The notes below the pieces were generated by a model that saw only the letters and a list, made by a program, of their open reading frames with translations, had not been told where the DNA came from and made no database searches. Shown piece after piece: positions 21,224-32,618 of a stretch of 64,000 nt of DNA. The number at the start of each line of letters is the position of its first letter. The first letter of the stretch is position 1. The position numbers were made by a program, and so were the translations under genes. The DNA is from Aralia elata (lineage: Eukaryota > Streptophyta > Magnoliopsida > Apiales > Araliaceae): contig CM068383.1 of NCBI GenBank assembly GCA_034770075.1, positions 8,707,778-8,771,777 on the forward strand, written 5' to 3'.

Positions 21224-24200
21224 TGTAATATTCCGAACCCTACTAAGATTTGTATATGTAAATTATGTCTTTATTAAATGAAATTTCATGTTCCGACTTT
21301 GTGTTATGTGATTGTACATTTTATATAAGAATTAGGTCAAATAAAAAAATTTCGCCAAGCAGCTGTGTCGTGCTTATACTGACAAAATGATTTGTCGTGC
21401 TTCCGACGATTTCACCGAGAAGCGTCTCGACAAATTATTTTTGTAAGCTGTTGTGTCGTGCTTATAAATGACGAAGTGATTTGTCGTGCTTCAGAGTTAA
21501 TATAATAGTATATTAACTGATAAAAATCTAAAATAAGTTAACTAGGATTTAAAATGTTAAACTGAATTAGAAACCGTAATTAAGAAACCCTCATTGGTAA
21601 AAGTTATCCGAATTGGCTAACCTAAACCCTAATTATTACACAAGAATCTTAAATTGATATAATTAGGTTCTAAGTAATGAATCATAATATTAATTATGAA
21701 TCATTGAACTTATATTAAAACCCAAAACGAAAGATTAAAACCCTAATTGTAGAATTGAAAACCCTAAACCCTAATTCGGAACCCTAAAACCCTAATTTGA
21801 TTCAAGAACACTAAATTATGAATTGATAAATCTTAATAATGATATAGTAGTTTAATTAAGGAATTACTAAACATGATTAAACACCCTAATCATGATTAAC
21901 AAAAATCTAGGTTTAATTAGTAAGTAAATAAATTAAAAATAAAATTAAACCAATAGAAATTGAGCTAGGAGTGTGCAAGCTTGTGCTCAACACACTCCAA
22001 CACAAGTAGGTGATTTAGATCAGATTGCAAGCAACACAAGTATCAATGCCAAGATATTTTGGAGGGCAAAAATGGAAAAAAAGATAAAGAAACCCTAATT
22101 TGCAAATCCTATAAATAGAACATCATACTGGTCAGTTAAGCCACGAATTTTACAAAGCCTAAACACTTACAATCATACCATAACAAGCCTCTGCAACTAA
22201 AAGATCAGAATCAAAAGCCAGAGATTAAAATTTGAAGAAAAAGGTACAAAAACCCTAATTTTATGCTAGATCTTCAAGCTTGCAAAAATTTTATATTTTA
22301 GATGTTTAGAATTATATGTAAACATGTTATTTGATGATCTGGGTTGGTTAATCATGTATCCATAACGTTTAAAGGGTCGAATTTGATGAAAAACTCAAAC
22401 TGTTCTTGGCAGTCAAGAACAGTCTGACATGCTACTTTGTCAGAGCTTTTGATCGACTTAAATTGTTTGTTTGATGTGTTTTAAAGCATTAATTAGTAGT
22501 ATGCCATGTTAGCTGTAATATCCAATTGATAGAATGTTAAAATTATCTCTAGGATGAAAGTTATAGGTGGTCAAAACGCGTTGACCGGCCATGGGGGACT
22601 GATTTCTGGGTAACCCAGAAATCATATGAACACACTGACACAGCCTGACAAAACTTTGTCAAGCCCAGATCTTGACCACATGATATATTTTATAAGGTTT
22701 TAAGGTTTGTATGTGTTCTTTGCCATGAAAACTAGAAGTACAAATCAATTAAACATATTAAGCTAACACAGAATCAAAGTTAATAGCGGTCAAACCACGT
22801 TGACCGACCATGACTGACTGAGTTTCTAGGTAACCCAGAAACTCAAGAACAGTATGGTCGGGCTAGTTTGACCATGATTTTTCTAGCAACAATTGATGTT
22901 GTTTAAGTTGAAATTTAACATGTCGTTGTACTCTGCCATGTTGGTTATAACAACAAACAAAAATCAAGCATAAACATTAACGCATCAAAGAGAAATTTAA
23001 GGTCAAATGTCACTGCTCGACATTGACCGGCTGTTCTTCATGAAGAACACCTTTAGCAACAAAATTCATATCCAAACCCAGAAAACTAATTTCTTATGCA
23101 GACCGTCGCTAAAGCCCTTTTGCGACGGTTTTCAATAAAAATTAATAAAAATAATTAGATAAATTATAAATAAATATTAAAAATTCATAAAAATTAATAT
23201 TAAAAATTAAAAATTCATTTTTAATTATATTTAATAAATTTTTAATATTCTGATAAAAAACTTTTATAATTATTTAATTTAATTAAATATTAAATTAAAT
23301 AATAAATATATTAAATAAATGATTTAAAAATAATATTAATGTATTTAAATTAGTTTAAATGATAATTAAATCATTTAAAAATATTACTAACTTTCCAAAA
23401 TTATTATAAATAATAAATAAATTATTTTAAATAATATACTAAGTATTTAAAAATATTATAAATGATAATTAAATCATTTAAATATTAAAGTAAGTTTTAA
23501 AAATTATTATAAATAATAATTATATCATTTAAATGATAAAATAAATTCTAAAAATATTATTAATGATAAATAAATTATTTAAATAATATGTTAGGTATCT
23601 AAAAATATTCTAAGTGACAAATAAATTATTTAAATAACATATTAATGTTTTAAAAAATATTATAAATGATAATTAAATTATTTAAAAATATTTCTAAGCT
23701 TGTAAAATTATTTAAAAATATTTCCAAGCTTATAACAATTATTTAAAAATAATATTAAGCTGCTAAAAATATTATAAATGATTATTACATTATCTAAGCT
23801 AATATTTAAACTTCCAAATGAAGTTTTATTGAACAACCTATGTGTTTAGCTATTTAAAGTCGCGACCGAGATACTGAATCAACGTCGGACCTTAACGAAA
23901 CTTGTCTAGATTAGCGTAATACATGTTAATATAAGTTCTAACGCTTAGATTTGACAACGTAGACTACGTACGCTGACACCTTGTGTGAAATTGTGTTAAA
24001 CGAACTACGCTAAGGCAAGTGTTCTAACCTTACTCAACTTATATTTATGCAAGTATTATACATCTTGCTATCAATTATTGTGAAGTTATTGCTTCTTGTT
24101 CAGCATAACTTAAGAAATGAATCATTATTCATATATTGTTTATTCGAGCGTAAATTGTTGTGTCAAACCAAATTGTTTTGGTACGACATCTTATATTGAG

Positions 24201-25146
24201 AAATGGAACACCTTGATGTAAGGGAACTAGAAAACCTTAAGATAAGGTGGTGACCGTTGATTATATATCGACATAAATTGTAGGATGATATGCATACTCC
24301 TAGGATATTGGTTAGGCTGATCCCCTACCAGATATCCGAAATCAAGCGGTTCTAAGTCATTGAAGACTGATAGAACTAATTGAAATATATGGTTCATGTA
24401 CAGAACCCTCAGTTATACATCATTGACATCTTTCAAATCAAACACATTGTGTTTACATTTTTCAAATGAACTTGTTGAGCATTTGTAGCTCATTCTTGCG
24501 TATATCTTCTTTGCAGTTTTAAATGATAATCCCGGCACTTCTGGGACAGACAAAGGAAAAGGACATGTTTATTAGTTTTAATTACTGTTTTTGAATAATT
24601 CAAGTCTTTTAAAAGGCTTTGTTGTAATAACTTAGTACTGAGAACGATGTAACCGAACTTAATGATATGTAATATATTATCATCCTTTATTACATCGAAT
24701 GCGTTATACTCTGATCTTTACTTTGGTTATCATAGTTGTACTAAGTTAAATACAGTATCTATACGAACTATACATCTGAATGAGGGTATTTAAATGATAT
24801 TGAAAGTCCTGTAAGCTTTGAGGTTACACTTAATGAGCGCCGGTAAGGTGCCATCTTTACCGGAATGCGCCCCTCAGTTCTATGGACAATCTTATCGTTA
24901 ATACTGTGAATGTCAGATAGATAGGGAATATCAATATAAAAGAAGTATTCATGAGATATGAATCTATACATCCAAGTGAGGGTATCCAAACACAGATCAC
25001 GTTCTGGCAAGAATTATCATCTGTTATGGGATACTGTGAACCTTGGATAGATAGAAGTCATATTTTATTGAATATTTATAGTTGTATAGTTTCACGTGAG
25101 CACCAGATCTGCTACAGGGAAGTGTAGAGAATTTGGGGGCGTTACA
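21224..25146 (+). mobile_element. Solo LTR-E: 3.9 kb Tekay-type gypsy LTR
   Basis: It starts TGTAATATTCCGAACCC, ends GGGGGCGTTACA, and is flanked by a perfect TAATA duplication at 21219-21223 and 25147-25151. No internal region is present, so it arose by LTR-LTR recombination. A TATA-like CCTATAAATAGAAC lies at 22108-22121. It contains a four-unit repeat with palindromes (22400-23049), an AT-rich block (23140-23810), and a 3' portion (24540-24570, GGGACAGACAAAGGAAAAGG) similar to LTR-C. No gene is seen. Confidence 0.93.
22400..23049 (+). repeat. Four repeat units with distinct palindromes in LTR-E
   Basis: Palindromes at 22400-22422 (CTGTTCTTG/CAAGAACAG), 22601-22623 (GATTTCTGGGT/ACCCAGAAATC), 22820-22844 (GAGTTTCTAGGT/ACCCAGAAACTC) and 23032-23049 (TGTTCTTCA/TGAAGAACA). 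The last three follow GTCAAA...CGTTGACCG-type sequence, with spacing of about 200-220 bp. Pairing is kept although sequence differs. Confidence 0.75.
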
Positions 25147-26584
25147 TAATAAGTAGTATAGATAAAGTCGAGTGTCGAACCCACGAGGACAAAGTACTAA
25201 ATAGTCGCTCAAGTATTAAAATGTGTCTCAACGATCTTATTTAAACAAGTGAATAAGAGTTGTGTGTTTTAATCTATAGGGTAAAATGCAGTGAAATAGG
25301 GAAGCGAGTTGTAACAAAGATGACAAGCTAGGATTACAACTCTCCTAATGCCTCACCTATTCCTAACTCTCCATTTAACTAACAAATCATAAGAATGATT
25401 AACCGAGAACACAAGGTACGCATAAGCCTCTTCCAATGGTCAAATGTATATCCCTTAGCTAGATAAATCACAATATTCTTATGGTGAAAATAACTAGACT
25501 AAGGGTCATTAATATTAATCTCAATGGTTACACAGGGCAAATAGACATATTCCTATTCTATCATGCAATTTATGCACTCATTCCCTTGGGCAATGGTCAT
25601 AACAAGTGTTGTTGTACTTAAGAAAAGGTATAACATCATTTTTCCAATATCAGTCAATACCTAAATCAATTCCTATCTCAAGCAATTGATAAATAAGCAT
25701 GAAATACAACAATCCATTCAGAACATTATTCATTATATAAATATGAGAGAAATTCGTATTAAGCTAATCATTAGGTTACATTGCAATCCTAGAAATGTAA
25801 TGAGTTCATAACTATAGAACTAATTAACACAGTCATGCTGTTTAACATAATCAAAATTACACAAATGGATGACAGTTTAGAAGTGAGAAAACTCTTGTGC
25901 GGAAGTGTTCTTGCTTTAGCTGCTCTCCTTGTGTAGCTGCCTCCTTTTTCTCTCTAAGTTACAAAGTATATCCTAAGTTATCCGAATATTCTCTTAAATG
26001 ACCAGTAGCTAGGTCATTTAAGGAAGGCCAGATGGCTGGAACCGGAGCTCGCGCCTTGTATTGGCGTTGCGGCGTGAACTCCGTGTCTTGGCCAAGGTGG
26101 GCTCGCTGCAGCGCCAAACCATGAAGGAATGGTGTCACTGCAGCGTGAGTGTCTTGTGAGCTGGCGCTGCAGCACGAGCCATGTGACTTGTTTTGGCGCT
26201 GCGGCGCGGGCTCCGAGTTTTTGCACGCAGGGGTCTTTTTGACTCATTTAGCTTCAAATGAACACACCTCCCACCTGAAAAGCAATAAAGCATAAGATAA
26301 CAGATAAAACATATATTTGCGCCAGAAGATAATATAATCAAGCAATTTCTTAAGTGATTAGGAACCCGATTCGCAGGTATGAATCTCGCCCATCACCTTC
26401 ACATAAACTAAATTCAGAGTTGTGATTTCATTAAATCTCTAAGGGGGTTTTCAATCATTCCAATGTACTTAATTAACATTAAATAATTAATTATCTAGTA
26501 ATATATCCAAATCAAGTAAAAAGTTTTAAAGTATCTATTTAACCCCCCTTCTAGACCTCTTTTGTGCCTCTAAGAAACAATAAG

Positions 26585-26596
26585 TGGTATCAAAGT
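26585..26596 (+). promoter_or_regulatory. Primer binding site of element G, initiator tRNA-Met type
   Basis: TGGTATCAAAGT lies 2 bp after the 5' LTR; the standard copia site is TGGTATCAGAGC. It has drifted at the 3' side. Confidence 0.85.
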
Positions 26597-26638
26597 AGGT
26601 TCTCAAGAACATAAAGCTTAAACACTTTGAGTTGATCT

Positions 26639-28130
26639 ATGACACTAAATAAAATCAGTTCTGAGCTTGGTGGTGGAAATAAGTCATTCCTCCTAAATAG
26701 AAAAAATTTTGCTAACTGGAAGGTTCGTATGTAGGCTTACATGGATGCAATAGATGGTGAATTATTTGATTTTGTTATCAATGGTCCATACGTACCAACC
26801 AAGTTTGCACCAATAACAGATGATCTAAATAAGTAGCAGTCAAGCAGAGAGCTGAGTGGATTGAGAATGAAAAAAAGCTTGCAAGAAGCCTAGCCATTAC
26901 ATCACAGAGTGCTCCAAGCCCCTACGAGAGGAGTTAAAGAGTGATAAGAAGAAGTCCTATCTAAAGAAGGAGTACAAGGGCTATAAGAAGTACCAGAAAA
27001 AGGAAAAAGGGCTTGTAGCTAAAAGATCGTGGAGTGATTCTAAAAATGATACCAGTGCTGAGTCTAGTGATGATGAAGGACCCCAAGTGGACAATCTCTA
27101 TTTGATGGCCATAGAAGCATATGCTGAAAAGACTATTGATTGCCATGAAATTGACATTAATGAGGTATTTGACTTTAACTCTCCTGATATAGATATTAAT
27201 GATCTTAGAACTGCATTGCATGATATAACAGTAGACTTACATCAATATATGAATGATTCAGAGTTCTATCAAAAGACCATTCTCTTCTTCAAGAGGAGAA
27301 AGGGAAAGTGCAAATGGAGTTGGAATAGCTCTACGAAGCACTTCCTCTCTATCCAAACTTGAGGCTGAGAATACTAATTTGAGGCAGATAACTGAAGCTA
27401 ATGCACAGAGAGAGTCTGCTCTAACCTCTAAGATAAAAGAGCTGAAAAAGACAATCTCAATGTGGAATCGTTATTCCTCATCAACGAATTCCCTGATCAC
27501 TAGTCAGAGAGTTGTCTCTGGTCGATCAGGTTTAGGGTTTGGAGATTCATCTTCAATCCCAAGTGTGAAAAATCTATTAGAGATTAACAACGGCAGTGCT
27601 TCTACTTCCCATAGAGGTATTGTGTTTGTGAAATCCATATAGATTACTGAGCCGATTATTCCGAGTTATCCAATCTCTGCAAATCAGATTATTATTCCTA
27701 AAAACAACAGATCACATACTGGACTTAGTTTTATAAAACCGCAGAGTAAGTCCAAGTCTATGATTGTGCCTCGAAGGATCGTAGATTCAAGTAAAACTAG
27801 CTCTACGAACCAACCTGGCATGAACCGTAGAGTTGGATTTTACTCTACGAAATCTCAAAATCGTAGAGCAGTACCGAAAACAGAGAAATTTTCAACCAAG
27901 AAGAAAGGTTGGTTATGCATATTCTCCATATGTGTCCCAAGTGAGAAGATATCCACACACACACACTCACTCATGTAACATATTAAATGTTATAACTGTT
28001 ATAAAAATGCGCACATAGTTGTATTTTGCTATTATGATCATATTATCAACCCAAAGTCAGGCAGATATGGGTCCCAAAAAGAACTAATAAGGAAGAACCT
28101 AAGTAAATTTGGGTATCAAAATAAAGTATG
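26639..28130 (+). pseudogene. Element G gag, degraded
   Basis: An ATG at 26639 opens MTLNKISSELGGGNKSF and the copia capsid start NWKVRM-stop-AYMDAIDGELFDFV. A second stop follows, and most of the capsid is deleted. The frame picks up at a zinc-knuckle half (HYITECSKP, about 26890), then KSYLKKEYKGYKKYQKKEKG and SSDDEGPQVDNLYLMA, which is typical of Sirevirus Gag. A coiled-coil stretch (LSKLEAENTNLRQI, about 27345-27460) and GRSGLGFG lead to a second, complete knuckle CYNCYKNAHIVVFC (27989-28030). Two knuckles and an extended coiled coil are Sirevirus features. Stops and frame changes preclude a product. CTCTACGA/CGTAGAG words recur at 27770-27870. Confidence 0.85.
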
Positions 28131-28139
28131 ATTTTGTAT

Positions 28140-28720
28140 ATAGGTATCGAGCTCTACTAAATCTATCTGGTATTTTGATAGTGGATGCTCCAGACATATG
28201 ACTGGCAACAAGGCTCTCCTATCTGATTTCAGAGCTAAAGATGGTCCAGTAGTTGTCTTTGGAGATAACAACTCTAGGAAGACCAGAGGCTATGGTTCGA
28301 TTGGGAATAGTGTTGTCTTATTTAGCAAAGTTGCCTACGTTGATGGATTGAAACACAACCTGTTGACCATAAGTTAACTATACAATAAAGTTCATCAAGT
28401 TATCTTCTTCAATAACTAGTGTCAAGTTCGAGACCTGGAAATAAATTCTTTGACGTTGACTGGATCGAGAGAAGGCAACATATATGTGGTTAATCTCGCT
28501 GAGTTTAGTTCATCTGCAACTGTTTACTTCTTCGCTAAAGCTTCAGAAGATGTTGGTTAGTTATGGCATTGAAAATTGTCCCATCTAAACTTCAAGAGTA
28601 TGTCAAAGCTTGTCTCTAAGGATCTAGTAAAAGGACTGCCAAAGCTTAGATTCGTTAATAAAAAACCATGCAAGGCCTATCAGGTTGGAAAGTAGATTAA
28701 AAGTCATTTAAAAGTAAGGC
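28140..28720 (+). pseudogene. Element G protease and GAG-pre-integrase
   Basis: The copia aspartic protease motif WYFDSGCSRHMTGNK (from about 28165; DSG is the active site) is intact. VVFGDNNSRKTRGYGS and VAYVDGLKHNLLTIS follow, then stops. The GAG-pre-integrase domain is seen as LWH-stop-KLSHLNFKSMSKLVSK with GLPKLRF (28560-28660); the His of the HHCC zinc site is kept but the Cys pair region is altered. Not functional. Confidence 0.85.
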
Positions 28721-28749
28721 AGTAAATTCAAACGAAAGGCCCCTGTAGC

Positions 28750-29380
28750 TGTTGCACATGAATTTATTTGGGTTTGTTCCAACTGCCTGTCTTTGAGGTA
28801 AAAGATACTCACTAGTAATAGTGGATGACTATACCAGGTTCACATGGGTATTTTTTCTGAGCTCTAAGGATGAGACCAGAATTCAACTGATTAAATTCTT
28901 CAAGCTGGTTATAAATGAGAAGGGCAAAAAAATCAAAGCGATAAGGAGTGACCATGATAAAAAGTTCGACTATTCTGAGGTAGATCAGTTTTGTGAAGAT
29001 AATGGCATTCAACATAACTTCTCAACTCCAAGAACTCCACAGCAAAATAGATCATTGATTCACTCTACGTACAAGAACATGCCCTACGAGTTGTGGAAAG
29101 GAAAAAAGCCAAACATCAGTTACTTTCATGTGTTCGGTTGTGCGTGCTACATCCTTAATAATGGCAAGAGGTATCTGACGAAGTTCTAGCCCAAGTCAGA
29201 CGAAAGAATTTTTCTTGGATACTCTATGGAAAGCAAAGCCTATAGAGTGTTCAACAAAAATACATTGATCTTTGAAGTCACTATCCATGTTACTTTCGAT
29301 GAGACTAACCAAGGAGAACTAAGCAAACCTACTCAACTTAGTGAAATTATAGAGTTGGACCCACCGATCGTAGAATAAGG
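28750..29380 (+). pseudogene. Element G integrase, catalytically dead
   Basis: DDYTRFTWVFFLSSKDET (28824 onward), IRSDHDKKF and NFSTPRTPQQN are copia integrase core. The first catalytic Asp (usually MDLFGPV) is Asn here (MNLFGFV). The segment with the catalytic Glu (after PQQN) is deleted, joining directly to TYKNMPYELWKGKKPN and VFGCACYILN. A stop at 29187-29189 then separates the RIFLGYSMESKAYRVFN segment. The loss of catalytic residues is direct evidence of inactivity. Confidence 0.87.
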
Positions 29381-29559
29381 GAACCCTATGATCGCAGATA
29401 ATGTAGCCGTAAAGTCAAACCCGATGATCATAGTGCCAGACAAAGAGGTCGTAGAGTCCTTAGTTCTAAGTATGGGAACTCTACGAATTGATGAAACAGC
29501 AGAGCGAGAACTAGATCTTGAAGGTCTCAAACAATAAGGCACAAGGACAAATGTTCCAT

Positions 29560-30475
29560 CTAAAAGCAAATGGGCAATAGATCACACTCAAAACCTGATC
29601 ATTGGTGATCCAAATGCTAGTGTCAAGATGAGGTCGGTCACTCAAAATGAATACTTCTACCTACACTTTCTCTCTCAGATGGAGCCTAAGATAATTGAAG
29701 AAACTATGAAAGATTTAAGTTAGATTGAAGTTATGCAAGAGGAGCTGAATCAGTTTGAAAGAAGCAAAGTTTAGAGGCTGGTCCCAAGACCAAGAGATCA
29801 TCCAGTTGTCAGCACCAAGTGGGTCTTTAGGAACAAGGTGGATGAAGTCGGTGTAATCACAAGGAACAAGGCAAGACTGGTAGCAAAAGGCTATTCGCAG
29901 GAAGAAGGGATCGACTACGACGAGACTTTTACTCTTGTCACTAGATTGGAAGCTATCAGAATATTTGTAGCCTATCCAACCCACGTGAAGTTCAAAGTCT
30001 TTCAAATGGATGTCAAGAGTGTATTTCTGAATGGATAACTTCAAGCAGAGGTTTATGTTAAACAACCTCCAGGTTTCACTAATCCAACTCATTTAAATTA
30101 TGTTTGTAAGTTAGATAAAGTACTTTATAGTTTAAAGCAAGCACCTAGGACATGGTATGAAACACTCACTACTTTTTTTATTAAAAATGGATTCACTAGA
30201 GGTAGGGTAGACGCAACACTATTCCTTAAAAAGCACAAGGATAAAATTTTATTAGGTCAAACCTATATAGATGATATTATTTTTTGTTCTACTGACGAAA
30301 AATTGTGTGAGAGATTTGCCAAGTTGATGCAGAGTAAATTTGAGATGAGCATGATGGGTGAGCTGAACTTCTTCTTTGGACTTCAAGTGAAGCAAAGTGA
30401 TGAGGGAATCTTCCTCAACCAAGTTAGGTATGTCAAAGATCTACTTAAGAAGTATATGGCATGGAACCAGCTACT
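29560..30475 (+). pseudogene. Element G reverse transcriptase
   Basis: Matches copia RT in order: VVSTKWVFRNKVDEVG, RNKARLVAKGYSQEEGIDY, ETFTLVTRLEAIRI, FQMDVKSVFLNG (stop follows), EVYVKQPPGF, LYSLKQAPRTWYE, the catalytic box YIDDIIF (about 30265-30288), and MSMMGELNFFFGLQVKQ. The normal DVKSAFLNG and YVDD are slightly changed (A to V; V to I), but the Asp pair remains. Stops occur at about 29720, 29774 and 30037, and a frame change occurs near 30460. Confidence 0.9.
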
Positions 30476-31216
30476 CCTATGAAGACTCATATGGCCTCTA
30501 TAACCAAACTTGACAAGGATGAAAATGGTAAAAGTATTGATGTAACTCAATACAGAGGTATGATAGGATCTCTCCTATATTTAATTGCTAGTAGGCCAGA
30601 TATCATGTTCTTTACTTGTATTTGTGCTAGATTTTAAGTTAATTCTAAGGAATCCCATCTAATTGTTGTTAAAAGGATTTTCAGATATCTCAAGGGTACT
30701 CTATATTTAGAATTGTGGTATCCCAAGGAGTTTACCTTTGATCTAATTGGATATTCAGATGCAGATTTTGCAGGATACAAGATTGACAGCTGGAAAAGCA
30801 CTAGTGGTACATGTCAGATGATTGGAAACAGACTTGTTTCATGGTTTAGCAAGAAGCAGAACTCAGTGTCCATTTCAACTGCAAAAATTGAGTACATTGT
30901 CGTTAGCAACTGTTATGCTCAAATTTTATGGATAAAGAATCAACTAGCTGACTATGGGTTTGATTTCAAGTTTATTCCTATATTTTGTAATAATACAAGT
31001 GTTATTTCAATAACTCATAATCCTGTCATGCATTCTAGGACTAAACATATAGACATCAGATATCACTTTATTAGAGATCATGTGCAAAATGAAAATATAT
31101 CCTTATATTTTATATCAACTAAAAATCAGCTTATAAATGTGTTCACCAAACCCTTAGACGAATCTAGGTTTAATAAGTTAATTAGTGAGTTAGGAATACT
31201 AAATTTGCATCCTTAG
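30476..31216 (+). pseudogene. Element G RNase H
   Basis: YRGMIGSLLYLIASRPDIMF, then a stop at about 30637, then FRYLKGT and GYSDADFAGYKIDSWKSTSG (about 30742-30800) with QNSVSISTAKIEY (normally STAEAEY: a catalytic Glu is missing), HSRTKHIDIRYHFIRD and NVFTKPLDESRF. This is the standard copia 3' end; the final 167 codons are open and end at 31216. Confidence 0.9.
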
Positions 31217-31315
31217 TACTATATTTTGGGAGTTACTAACAGTGCAGGTAAGGATCATAGAACTATCCAAGAAAGGACATGTTCGTAAAGCTACCCAAAA
31301 TTCATAGAAGAGAAT

Positions 31316-31530
31316 GAAACTCGTAGAGTTGTTTGTAGATTAGAAGCTGATCATAGGATAGGAAGTTGTTCATAGAATGAACCTGATCGTAGAATGGGAA
31401 GTTATTCGTAGAATGGAAGCTGATCGTAAAATGGGAAGTTGTTCGTAGAATGAAAGCTGATCGTAGAATGGAAAGTTGTTCGTAGAATGGAAAGCTGATC
31501 GTAGAATGTAAGTTGTTCTCAAAGTGGACC
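31316..31530 (+). repeat. 33 bp tandem repeat downstream of pol
   Basis: About six units alternate GTTGTTCGTAGAATGG and AAGCTGATCGTAGAATGG. The minus-strand open frame here (FHSTNNF-like repeats) is a product of the period and not a gene. The unit contains the same GATCGTAGA word found in the LTRs. Confidence 0.85.
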
Positions 31531-31916
31531 GTTGAACAAAGAGTCAACGAAGAGTTAAAAGTTTTTTAAAAAGTTTGCTCTACGTGAAAGGAACTTAAAG
31601 TGGTTATTTGCAGAGCGCATAACCTTCACGTCCAAGGAAGACGAGTGGAAAGGAGAAGTTACTGCGGTACAGTTGTAAAATGCAGAACTGACACGATATA
31701 TATCCAATCACATTCCACCTCGTGTCCCACATCTGCAAAATTAGAGAGAAGTGTTATAAATCCTTTTCAAATTTTCATCTGACCTTTACCCTTCTATTTT
31801 GCAATCTGAGATTTGTGCACTCAAACTTTCAAACTCTTAAACTTTGGAGTTCTAGTCTCTCAAAGCTTCAAAAAACTTAAACACTTTCTTGTTCGTTCAG
31901 CTCTAATACCAAAAAA

Positions 31917-32618
31917 ATGGCCAACTACCAAGTTATCACTTGGAATTAACTGTACTTTGAGAAATTTGTTATAGCTGAGAAGAAATTTAGAGATATGCTG
32001 ATTCTAGTATAAGAGGATGGCTTCTCTGACTGCTTGGAGACTAGCACAAGGATCTACACTGAGCTGGTGAAGGAATTTTATCTGAATGTTACACATGCAG
32101 ATGGTGTTCTGGTTACCAAAATCAAAACCACCTCCCTATGGATGGAGGTAACAGAGCTCAACTTCAACCTGGGTTTTATTAACCAAGGTCTTACCTCGTT
32201 TGATGAGGTCAATGCTAAGGAGGGCATAAAACTGATGGGTTACAAGAAAAACCCTCAGTTGAAGAGAATTAAGAAAGAGTTCCCATAAAAGTATGAGTTT
32301 ATTGTCGATATTGTTGGCAAGTGTATCTTGTGTAAGGACTCTACTCACGATTCAGTTAGTGAGCTTCAGCTGAAGATCATGATTGAAATCGTCATACAAA
32401 AGGAGATTATCTTTGGCACCATTTTCATGGACTGGTTGGCAAAATGGGTTAAAGATGCTAGAAAGAAGAAAACAGCAGGCAAGCCAGCACGCAAGATGTT
32501 CTACTGGCGATTCATCAGTATCGTCCTGAAGAAAAGGTTGAAGAGCAAGGTTGGAGACCAAGAAGGTGAGCCCCTTAATGTCAATAAGAAGATTGCCCCC
32601 AAGCTCTTTAAAAACTAG
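31917..32618 (+). pseudogene. Element G third ORF (Sirevirus ORF3, often called env-like), first part
   Basis: An ATG at 31917 opens MANYQVITWN and is followed by two early stops. From 32034 the frame continues with LVKEFYLNVTHADGVLV, FINQGLTSFDEVNAKEG, a stop at 32286, then KIMIEIVIQKEIIFGTIF and Lys-rich DARKKKTAGKPARK. The pattern (EFYxN, globular segment, then basic tail) matches the so-called putative plant transposon protein domain seen downstream of pol in Sireviruses; its function is unknown. No signal peptide or clear membrane segment is visible, so an envelope role is not supported by this copy. Confidence 0.6.

Larger units (their letters stand above)
21172..26395 (-). mobile_element. 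Solo LTR-F (TGATGA type), itself split by LTR-E
   Basis: On the minus strand it starts TGATGGGCGAGATTC at 26395 and ends AAAACCACCAACA at 21172. It is flanked by CCTTC at 21167-21171 and 26396-26400. Its own length is about 1.3 kb after removing LTR-E. It contains TGTCGAACCCACGAGG (about 25172) and a GC-rich cassette (26045-26220) with repeats of GGCGCTGCAG/GGCGCTGCGGCG. Open frames at 26014-26341 come from that cassette. No gene is seen. Confidence 0.9.
19757..26582 (+). repeat. Element G 5' LTR, interrupted by LTR-F
   Basis: It is made of 19757-21171 and 26401-26582 (1597 bp without the insert), which align with 35634-37229. The region 19915-20460 contains about 17 spaced copies of a word like GATCGTAGAGT (variants GATCGCAGAG, CATAGAG). 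Confidence 0.9.

Noticed and set aside
21560..21800. Many AACCCTAA-like words in LTR-E suggesting telomere repeats
   Set aside because: Irregular and mixed with other sequence; it lies in the middle of an LTR with clear ends.
26014..26341. Ala/Arg-rich open frames on the minus strand
   Set aside because: They lie in the GC-rich cassette of solo LTR-F and have no family match.
31302..31547. Array of 33 bp repeats resembling a CRISPR-like pattern
   Set aside because: Units are directly adjacent with no unique spacers, inside a plant retrotransposon; it is a simple tandem repeat.
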